Shown one piece after another: positions 15,647-20,877 of a stretch of DNA of 24,312 nt. How positions within the stretch are numbered: the first letter of the stretch is position 1; each line of letters begins with the position of its first letter. The DNA is from an uncultured Blautia sp. GTDB lineage: Bacteria; Bacillota; Clostridia; Lachnospirales; Lachnospiraceae. Location: the NCBI GenBank assembly GCA_900539525.1, contig UQCM01000043.1, forward strand, positions 1-24,312, given 5' to 3'. The notes under the pieces are model-generated. The model saw only the letters and a list, made by a program, of their open reading frames with translations. It did no database searches and was not told where the DNA came from. Both the position numbers and the translations under genes were made by a program.

Positions 15647-15705
15647 TCTGTCACCACCGCTCTTAAACTTTATTGTCATCATGTTTTCGACCTGTAAACA
15701 GTTAC

Positions 15706-15734
15706 AGTATAACATAACATATCTGGCAAAACAA
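15706..15734 (-). promoter_or_regulatory. Promoter of the Uma2 gene
   Basis: On the minus strand TTGTTT (15734-15729) is followed after 17 bp by a strong TATACT (15711-15706). Transcription would begin near 15699, leaving a leader of about 55 nt. This position rules out the most upstream ATG of the frame. Confidence 0.6.
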
Positions 15735-15766
15735 CATCCGTTACTTCTGTGTCTGTTTTTCAGTCA

Positions 15767-15795
15767 TTGACAGCATTTTTAATCCATGCTACTGT
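15767..15795 (+). promoter_or_regulatory. Promoter of the homocysteine methyltransferase gene
   Basis: A perfect TTGACA (15767-15772) is followed after 17 bp by TACTGT (15790-15795), a 4/6 -10 box. The transcript would start near 15802 and carry a leader of about 160 nt. In the leader GACAATCAG (around 15804-15812) can pair with CTGATTTGTC (around 15837-15846) around an inner hairpin GGCTCC/GGAGTCC. It does not match the S-box, cobalamin or T-box patterns I know. Confidence 0.5.
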
Positions 15796-15877
15796 TATTC
15801 CTGACAATCAGAAACTGCGGAGGCTCCAGAGGAGTCCTGATTTGTCGCGCTGCGAAAAAAGGAAAGCGGGTCAGGGC

Positions 15878-15911
15878 GTCATGATTTTCATGCAAGCATG
15901 AAAATCATGAC
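15878..15911. repeat. Perfect 16-bp palindromic hairpin in the methyltransferase leader
   Basis: GTCATGATTTTCATGC (15878-15893) and GCATGAAAATCATGAC (15896-15911) are exact inverse complements with a 2-nt loop. Only CTTTTG follows, so it is a poor terminator. It lies 50 nt before the methyltransferase start codon, inside its predicted leader. The flanks CCTTTTGACTCTGAC resemble parts of other palindromes in this window, so it may be a dispersed repeat rather than a specific regulator. Confidence 0.6.
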
Positions 15912-15961
15912 CTTTTGACTCTGACATCATGCATTACAGTTACTATGGAAAGGACACATTT

Positions 15962-16822
15962 ATGACAAGACAGGAATTTCAGAAACTCGTAAACCAGGGG
16001 CCTCTGATTCTGGACGGAGCGACCGGATCGAACCTGATGAAAACCGGAATGCCAAAGGGCGTGTGCACAGAACAGTGGGTGCTGGATCATCCGGAGGTGC
16101 TGACAAAGCTTCAGAAGGAATATATTGACGCAGGCTCCCGCATCATCTACGCCCCCACCTTCGCCGCCAACCGGATCTCACTTGCAGAGCACGGACTGGA
16201 AGGAGAAATGGAATCCATGATTCCCCGCCTCGTAAATCTCTCAAAATCCTGCGTAAAGGCAGGCACTTATGTAGCCGGTGACCTGACGACTACAGGAAAG
16301 ACCGACATGCCCTACGAAACACTTTACACCGTATACCAGGAACAGATTTCCTGTCTGCGGGATGCGGGAGTGGATCTGCTGGTGGCTGAGACCATGCTGA
16401 CACTGGACGAGACCATGGCAGCTGTGGACGCGGCCCATGCGGTCTGTGACCTGCCGATCCTCTGCACGATGACGGTAGAGTCCGATGGAAGCCTTTTCTT
16501 TGGAGGAAATATTTTCGAGACAGCTCTTGCATTACAGGAAATCGGAGCGGACGCCGTGGGCATCAACTGCTCTGCCGGTCCTGAGCAGTTCGAATCCATC
16601 ATTTTCTCCCTGAAGGAGAGCCTTGACATCCCCGTCATCGCAAAGCCAAATGCAGGAATGCCCACCATCGATGAAAAGGGAGAAGCGCACTATCATATGG
16701 AACCCGCTGAATTCGCCGCACATATGAAGCGCCTCGTGGAGGCAGGTGCTGATCTCATAGGCGGCTGCTGCGGCACCTCTCCGGAATATATCCGGGAGCT
16801 GGTAAGCATACTGAAACAGTAA
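15962..16822 (+). CDS. Homocysteine S-methyltransferase family protein
   Basis: The 286-residue protein is a stand-alone zinc-dependent methyltransferase domain, the (beta/alpha)8 barrel that also forms the N-terminus of MetH. The N-terminal LILDGATGSNLMKTGMPKG is the family signature. The zinc ligands are C203 (GINCSAGP) and the pair C269-C270 (GGCCGTSP). It transfers a methyl group to homocysteine to give methionine; the donor could be S-methylmethionine (as MmuM) or a methylated corrinoid or folate supplied by partners, and the sequence does not decide. GGAAAGGA (15947-15954) sits 7 nt before the start at 15962; an ATG at 15929 lacks such a site. No metH B12 domain or metF gene is adjacent. 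It converges with trxA on a shared terminator. Confidence 0.88.
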   Translation: MTRQEFQKLVNQGPLILDGATGSNLMKTGMPKGVCTEQWVLDHPEVLTKLQKEYIDAGSRIIYAPTFAANRISLAEHGLEGEMESMIPRLVNLSKSCVKAGTYVAGDLTTTGKTDMPYETLYTVYQEQISCLRDAGVDLLVAETMLTLDETMAAVDAAHAVCDLPILCTMTVESDGSLFFGGNIFETALALQEIGADAVGINCSAGPEQFESIIFSLKESLDIPVIAKPNAGMPTIDEKGEAHYHMEPAEFAAHMKRLVEAGADLIGGCCGTSPEYIRELVSILKQ

Positions 16823-16847
16823 ACTGCGCATCTTATCCCGCGTAATC

Positions 16848-16880
16848 AAAAAGGAACTTCCATTATAGAAGTTCCTTTTT
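16848..16880. terminator. Bidirectional intrinsic terminator
   Basis: AAAAAGGAACTTC (16848-16860) and GAAGTTCCTTTTT (16868-16880) form a perfect 13-bp stem with a 7-nt loop and have A and T runs on both sides. It serves the convergent methyltransferase (plus) and thioredoxin (minus) genes. Confidence 0.9.
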
Positions 16881-16892
16881 CTATCCATCTTT

Positions 16893-17198
16893 TTACTTCA
16901 TCAGTTCCAGGATCGCTGCCTTTGACATGGCACCGCTGGCCTTGTTGACCACCTGTCCATTTTTGAAGACCATCAGAGTCGGAATCGTCATGATTCTGTA
17001 CTCTGCCGCCAGCTCAGGCTGCTCGTCCACATTCACTTTTCCGACTTTCGCATCTGTCAGCTCCTGTGACAGCTCCTCAATGATGGGGAGTACCATCTTA
17101 CAGGGACCGCACCATTCTGCCCAGAAATCTACCAGTACCGGCACGTCAGACTCCAGCACTTCTGTTTTAAAATTATCACCGGTTAATTTCATTGCCAT
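16893..17198 (-). CDS. trxA: Thioredoxin
   Basis: The 101-residue protein is a complete thioredoxin. The redox pair is C30 and C33 in WAEWCGPCK, the buried Asp is D24 in VDFWAEW, and the cis-proline is P73 in MTIPTL. FKNGQVV, then the glycine of SGAMSKAAIL, complete the usual C-terminal pattern. It reduces protein disulfides in the cytoplasm and is recharged by thioredoxin reductase, whose gene is not in the window. GAGAGGAG lies 8 nt before the ATG. It has its own terminator downstream. The SRP RNA gene upstream is read in the same direction, but a separate promoter is likely; TTGCAG (17247-17242) and TATAAG (17225-17220) with 16-bp spacing is only a weak candidate because it places the start inside the ribosome site. 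Confidence 0.97.
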   Translation of the reverse strand: MAMKLTGDNFKTEVLESDVPVLVDFWAEWCGPCKMVLPIIEELSQELTDAKVGKVNVDEQPELAAEYRIMTIPTLMVFKNGQVVNKASGAMSKAAILELMK

Positions 17199-17272
17199 CG
17201 TAATCGCTCCTCTCTCATTCTTATACTTCTTATATGCACCTCTGCAATCTGCCAGAGATTTTATCTTATGTC

Positions 17273-17316
17273 TTTTTGTGATACAGGAAATTCGAAGGAT
17301 TTCCTATATACAAAAA
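17273..17316. repeat. Imperfect long palindrome, dispersed repeat copy 2
   Basis: TTTTTGTGATACAGGAAAT (17273-17291) pairs with ATTTCCTATATACAAAAA (17299-17316) with one bulge and one wobble; the loop is TCGAAGG. The left arm plus loop matches the palindrome at 3517-3558 (GTGATAxAGGAAATTCG) with one difference. It lies between the SRP RNA gene and trxA. As in copy 1, the T-run precedes the stem on either strand, so it is not a normal terminator. Confidence 0.6.
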
Positions 17317-17370
17317 TACGCGGAACTTCTCAGAATTTCAAGGTCCCACGCACACTTTTCTATATAATAA

Positions 17371-17636
17371 TCCGCGCACTGCCCTTCGAATCTCCGCCCC
17401 AGACGTTACCTCTACAGTTAACTCGGCCCAGGCTGCCTCACGGCACACAGAAGATTCTACTTAGTGCTGCTGCATTCCTGCCCTGACACGGTTCATAGAG
17501 TTCTGTTGCGCGAGACCCAGACGTCAACGCCACTTATAGAGGGCAGCTCCACAACAAAAGACCCTCTGTTTAGTATCACCCCTGCTGTAGCGGATTGCAG
17601 GTACAGGGCACCGCTAACTCCCCGGCTGCGCGGAAA
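17371..17636 (-). ncRNA. ffs: Signal recognition particle RNA, large Alu-containing type
   Basis: On the minus strand the order of conserved blocks is that of Bacillus scRNA. The Alu part has GGGGAGTTAGCGGTGCCCTG and GCAATCCGCT. The S domain shows GGCGTTGACGTCTGGGTC, GAACCGTGTCAGG, then the helix-8 core GCAGGAATGCAGCAGC and TAAGTAGAA. The 3' Alu strand has GTGCCGTGAGGCAGCCTGG and GCCGAGTTAACTG. The ends close by CCGCGCA (17633-17627) pairing with TGCGCGG (17378-17372). The RNA binds Ffh and directs nascent membrane and secreted proteins to the translocon. Ends are estimated from pairing, within about 10 nt. A leader of about 35 nt with a GCACAT/ATGTGC hairpin precedes it, so the transcript is probably processed. 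Confidence 0.93.
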
Positions 17637-17678
17637 TGTTATGACATTACCACGGCACATGCCTTGATGTGCTTTCTT

Positions 17679-17707
17679 ACTATAACCCGAATCCGGATAT
17701 TTGTCAA
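17679..17707 (-). promoter_or_regulatory. Strong promoter of the SRP RNA gene
   Basis: On the minus strand a perfect TTGACA (17707-17702) and TATAGT (17684-17679) are spaced 17 bp, near-ideal for the housekeeping sigma factor. The -35 box overlaps the TGA stop codon of tadA (17706-17704). Transcription would start near 17672. Confidence 0.85.
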
Positions 17708-18189
17708 TTCATTTCCTTCGCTTTTTGCGCCTTCTTTTTCTCCCTCAGCTCCCGGAAAAAGTCACTCAGCATCCGGCTGCAGGCTTCCTGCATCACATTG
17801 CGACGTACGATCACCTGGTGATTGAAGCCTTCCATCTCCAGGATATTCAGCACTGATCCGGCGCAGCCCGCCTTCGGATTCATACTCCCGATGACCACCT
17901 CCGTTACACGCGCCTGGACGATCGCACCTGCACACATCTGGCACGGCTCCAGCGTGACGTACATAGTACATCCCTCCAGACGCCAGTCTCCCAGCTTTTT
18001 GCTGGCTTTCTTAATCGCGATAAGCTCCGCATGGGAGAGCGTATTTTTATCTGTGTTCCTCCTGTTGTATCCCCGGGCGATGATCTTCCCCTCATAAACG
18101 ATCACACAGCCGATGGGAACCTCATCTAAGGCATAGGCCTTCTTTGCCTGGCGGATGGCCTCTTTCATATATTTTTCATCTTCATTCAT
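17704..18189 (-). CDS. tadA: tRNA-specific adenosine deaminase
   Basis: The 161-residue protein converts adenosine 34 of tRNA-Arg(ACG) to inosine, allowing one tRNA to read three codons. The zinc site is complete: H53 with the proton-shuttling E55 (SHAELIAI) and C83/C86 (LEPCQMC). PIGCVIVYEGKIIARGYNRR at the N-terminus is typical of the family, and the length is normal. The tail is rich in Lys and Glu (REKKKAQKAKE). The start codon overlaps the stop of the upstream AAA/DUF1703 gene in ATGA, so translation is likely coupled; GGGAG lies 7 nt before the ATG within that gene. In Firmicutes tadA commonly lies just before the SRP RNA gene, which is the case here. Confidence 0.95.
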   Translation of the reverse strand: MNEDEKYMKEAIRQAKKAYALDEVPIGCVIVYEGKIIARGYNRRNTDKNTLSHAELIAIKKASKKLGDWRLEGCTMYVTLEPCQMCAGAIVQARVTEVVIGSMNPKAGCAGSVLNILEMEGFNHQVIVRRNVMQEACSRMLSDFFRELREKKKAQKAKEMN

Positions 18190-19892
18190 ACTGATTCTCC
18201 CGATGTTCCGACTAACACGTTCTTTCCCTCAAAGGCAAAACCGTATTTATGGATATGCCCTGCCGGAATTCCTTTTGCAATAAGAGCCGCTTCATACTTC
18301 TTTTCTTCTATCTGGGCAAGGGCAGATTGTACGGTATCTTCCAGGGATACCTCTTTCCTTGCGTTAAATACTTTAAACTCCAGAATCATAGCATCCTCTT
18401 CTTTATCCCGTGGCTCTAACATCACATCATATCTCCCAAACCCGCTTTCCCGATTGGAGGTGATTATATATCGATCTGCAAGGTCTACGATTAATCCGAG
18501 AACAAAACCATGGTAAAAGCGTTCCGGCTGTGATTTGGAAGGTATCGTTCCAGTGTCAAAGCTGCTGAACATCTGCAGTGTGATCAGATTCATATATTCA
18601 TTCATGGCATCTGTATCTCCCAGCAGGAAAGCCTCCACAAAATCGTTATAGCTCCCGTTCGGTTCATCAAACCACCCCTGAACAATATCACAAAACATAT
18701 CTTCTACTTCTGCATTTGTAAGCTTCAGGTCATAGAGCACTTTCCGGCCTGCCACCTTCTTTTCTTCTTTCTTCATCACCTTTAAGTACCCACTGGCAAG
18801 CAGCAGGCTCCAGATTGCTTCTTCCCCTCTGTCTAACTGATCATATACAATCTGTTCATCTATGGGACAGCGGATGATCTTTCCCTCCAGCAGGTCTTCA
18901 AATTGAATCTTTACCCTTTTGCTTCCTTCCCGGATCAGCTTTCCCGCAAGGCTGTTGCTGCTGGTATTCGCCCAGTAGGTTCCTATCTCCCCTGTATCCA
19001 GAAAATTTAGAATCGACCATGGATTATAAATATCCTTCTGTTCCCCGAAAATAAATCCATCATACCACCACTTGATCTCCTTCTTCCTGTCTCCATATCC
19101 GTAGTCTTCCAATGCAGCAAAAACCTCTTCTTCCGTAAAACCGAAAACAGCAGCATATTCGGCAGAAGTAGTGGTGATCACTTTCAGGTTGTTCAGGTCT
19201 GAGAAAATGGATTCCTTACTGACTCTTGTGATTCCGGTCATAATTCCTCTTTCCAGATACGGATTGGTCTTAAAGGTGGAGTTAAACAGGCTTCTTGTAA
19301 ATGAAACCAGTTCATCCCAGAATCCATTAACATAAGCCTCCTGCACCGGTGTATCATATTCATCCAACAGGATAATGACCTTTTTCCCATAGTAACGGTG
19401 CAGATAATCCGACAACTGGTACAGTGCTGAAGTGACATCACTATTGCGTACATCTACAGACAAAATCCGGTCAAAGTATTCCCTGTCCGCATCGATCAGC
19501 ACATCGCTTTCTTTTAAAAAGGCATATTTGATATACAGATTCCTGATGATCTGGCAGATTTTTTCCCGGGTCGTGACATAATCCTCTTCTTTTACGCTTG
19601 CAAAGGACAGGCTGATGACCGGATAGGTTCCCTGCAGATTCCGGTACTTCTCCTCTTCCCAGATAACAAGCCCCTCAAACAGGTCTCCCCTGTCTGCGTA
19701 GTTTACAGAGAAAAACTGCTCTAACATGCTCAGATTCAGTGTTTTTCCAAAGCGTCGCGGACGGGTGATGAGTGTTACATCATCTCCGCTTTCCCACCAC
19801 TCCTGTATAAAGTCTGTTTTGTCAATATAGAAATAGTTTCCTTCTATGATCTTATCAAAACTCTGCATTCCGATTCCAACTGTTTTTGCCAT
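18186..19892 (-). CDS. AAA-ATPase-like / DUF1703 PD-(D/E)XK nuclease family protein
   Basis: The 568-residue protein joins an N-terminal AAA-ATPase-like domain (about 1-290) to a C-terminal PD-(D/E)XK domain (DUF1703). YFYIDKTDFI and the P-loop RPRRFGKT (44-51) open the first domain; Walker B is IILLDEYDTP with D177 and E178. The nuclease-like motif is D489 (GRYDVML), then E505-F-K507 (ILEFKVF), with a conserved tail KKYEAALIAKGIP. Such proteins occur in many copies in gut Firmicutes and Bacteroidetes, and their function is unknown; a mobile or defence role is often guessed. GGAGGTG precedes the ATG. A promoter at 19980-20008 drives it, and its leader runs through an IS66-like end. It overlaps tadA by 4 nt, an odd pairing suggesting insertion into the tadA transcription unit. 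Confidence 0.88.
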   Translation of the reverse strand: MAKTVGIGMQSFDKIIEGNYFYIDKTDFIQEWWESGDDVTLITRPRRFGKTLNLSMLEQFFSVNYADRGDLFEGLVIWEEEKYRNLQGTYPVISLSFASVKEEDYVTTREKICQIIRNLYIKYAFLKESDVLIDADREYFDRILSVDVRNSDVTSALYQLSDYLHRYYGKKVIILLDEYDTPVQEAYVNGFWDELVSFTRSLFNSTFKTNPYLERGIMTGITRVSKESIFSDLNNLKVITTTSAEYAAVFGFTEEEVFAALEDYGYGDRKKEIKWWYDGFIFGEQKDIYNPWSILNFLDTGEIGTYWANTSSNSLAGKLIREGSKRVKIQFEDLLEGKIIRCPIDEQIVYDQLDRGEEAIWSLLLASGYLKVMKKEEKKVAGRKVLYDLKLTNAEVEDMFCDIVQGWFDEPNGSYNDFVEAFLLGDTDAMNEYMNLITLQMFSSFDTGTIPSKSQPERFYHGFVLGLIVDLADRYIITSNRESGFGRYDVMLEPRDKEEDAMILEFKVFNARKEVSLEDTVQSALAQIEEKKYEAALIAKGIPAGHIHKYGFAFEGKNVLVGTSGESV

Positions 19893-19928
19893 ACCACACC
19901 TCCATAGCCCCTGCAGTTACAAAATACT

Positions 19929-19964
19929 GTAAATGTTCAGAGTCATGCGGATTTATAAATATTT
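19929..19964. mobile_element. Relic of an IS66-like foldback element (one end only)
   Basis: The stretch begins GTAAATGTTCAGAGTCATGC and continues GGATTTATAAATATTT. It matches the reverse complement of the right end of the 12851-13003 element at 34 of 36 positions by eye. After 19964 the similarity stops, just inside the first foldback arm, and no opposite end is visible up to 20148. It is therefore a truncated or decayed copy. It lies in the leader of the AAA/DUF1703 gene. Confidence 0.7.
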
Positions 19965-19979
19965 TTCCCCGATACTATT

Positions 19980-20008
19980 AGTATAACGGTTTTTCTTCTG
20001 AATTACAA
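19980..20008 (-). promoter_or_regulatory. Promoter of the AAA/DUF1703-tadA unit
   Basis: On the minus strand TTGTAA (20008-20003) and TATACT (19985-19980) are spaced 17 bp. A 6-bp inverted repeat ATACTA/TAGTAT (19972-19984) overlaps the -10 and start region and could be an operator. The leader would be about 80 nt. Confidence 0.55.
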
Positions 20009-20031
20009 TTTTTGATTGCATTTTTCAGCGG

Positions 20032-20060
20032 TTGATTTCTCATCCACTCAGGTGTATCCT
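20032..20060 (+). promoter_or_regulatory. Promoter of the NrdG-like gene
   Basis: TTGATT (20032-20037) is followed after 17 bp by TATCCT (20055-20060). Transcription would start near 20067, giving a leader of about 80 nt that contains the hairpin at 20091-20112. Confidence 0.5.
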
Positions 20061-20090
20061 TTACTTAACCATTCGTTGAAAAATGATGTT

Positions 20091-20112
20091 GGGGTCAAAA
20101 GTATTTGACCCC
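20091..20112. repeat. Perfect 9-bp palindrome in the NrdG-like leader
   Basis: GGGGTCAAA (20091-20099) and TTTGACCCC (20104-20112) are exact inverse complements around AGTA. No T-tract follows. It could be a leader hairpin or a repressor site 36 bp before the start codon. The TTTTGAC-like arm resembles the flank of the palindrome at 15878-15911. Confidence 0.5.
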
Positions 20113-20148
20113 ATGATGCCTTCGAAATCGTTACGAAAGGATTATAAA

Positions 20149-20841
20149 ATGAAGATTCACGGCTTTCAAACATTGACACTCCTCGATTACCCCGGAAAGG
20201 TGGGGGCTACCCTCTTTCTTGGCGGATGCAACTTTCGCTGCCCGTTCTGCCAGAATAAAAACCTGGTACTCCATCCGGAGCAGGAGTCTTTTCTTCCGGA
20301 GGATGAAGTGCTGGCTTATCTGAAAAAGAGACAGGGCATCCTGGATGGCGTCTGCATCAGCGGCGGAGAGCCGACGCTTCACCGGGAACTGCCTGATCTG
20401 ATCGGGCGGATAAAGTCTCTGGGCTTTCTGGTCAAGCTGGATACCAATGGCAGCCGTCCGGATGTGATCCGGCAGCTTCATACCGATCATCTGATCGACT
20501 ATGTGGCAATGGATATCAAGTCCTCCAGGCAAAACTATCCGAGAGTCTCCGGATGGGAACATCCCAATCTGGATGCTGTCATGGAATCCGTCGAATACCT
20601 GATGTCCGGCACACTGGAGTACGAATTTCGCACTACCGTTGTAAAAGAGCTGCATGATGCTTCTGATTTCTCAGACATTGCTGAGTGGATCGGCGGATGC
20701 CGTGCGTATTATCTTCAGGCTTACCGGGATTCCGACAGTGTGATCCATCCCGGTTTCTCAAGCTATTCCCGGGAGGAGCTGGAGGGCTTCTGTGAGATCC
20801 TGCGCAGAAAGATCCCCCTGGTGGAACTCAGGGGGATCTGA
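20149..20841 (+). CDS. Anaerobic ribonucleotide reductase activating protein (radical SAM)
   Basis: The 230-residue protein belongs to the NrdG-like radical-SAM activases. The cluster motif is C27-C31-C34 in GGCNFRCPFC, followed by the SAM-binding ISGGEPTL and by LVKLDTNGSRP and YVAMDIKSS. Such enzymes use a 4Fe-4S cluster and SAM to make the glycyl radical of class III ribonucleotide reductase (NrdD), needed for dNTP synthesis without oxygen. The opening MKIHGFQTLTLLDYPGKVGA is typical of the longer NrdG2 form (about 230 residues, against about 155 for E. coli NrdG). The start at 20149 follows GAAAGGA; an in-frame ATG at 20083 would include the palindrome and has no ribosome site. nrdD is not in the window, so the partner is inferred; another glycyl-radical enzyme is possible. 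Confidence 0.88.
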   Translation: MKIHGFQTLTLLDYPGKVGATLFLGGCNFRCPFCQNKNLVLHPEQESFLPEDEVLAYLKKRQGILDGVCISGGEPTLHRELPDLIGRIKSLGFLVKLDTNGSRPDVIRQLHTDHLIDYVAMDIKSSRQNYPRVSGWEHPNLDAVMESVEYLMSGTLEYEFRTTVVKELHDASDFSDIAEWIGGCRAYYLQAYRDSDSVIHPGFSSYSREELEGFCEILRRKIPLVELRGI

Positions 20842-20861
20842 ACATCCTGCCTGGCAGGATG
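20810..20861. terminator. Hairpins at the convergent 3' ends of the NrdG-like and GH95 genes
   Basis: AGATCCCCCTG (20810-20820) pairs with CAGGGGGATCT (20829-20839) at the very end of the NrdG-like gene. CATCCTGC (20843-20850) pairs with GCAGGATG (20854-20861) right behind the stop codon. A third, imperfect one (CGGGGATAAA/TTATTCCCCG, about 20863-20886) covers the GH95 stop. None has a proper T-tract, so they may block or stabilise 3' ends rather than act as standard terminators. Confidence 0.45.
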
Positions 20862-20877
20862 TCGGGGATAAAAGATA

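Noticed and set aside
15690..15945. Two ACAGTTAC motifs (15697-15704 and 15936-15943) as ends of another IS66-like element
   Set aside because: Both point the same way, so they cannot be the two ends of one element; there is no flanking duplication and no internal foldback like that at 12851-13003.
15802..15961. S-box (SAM) or cobalamin riboswitch before the homocysteine methyltransferase
   Set aside because: The conserved blocks of these classes are absent by inspection.
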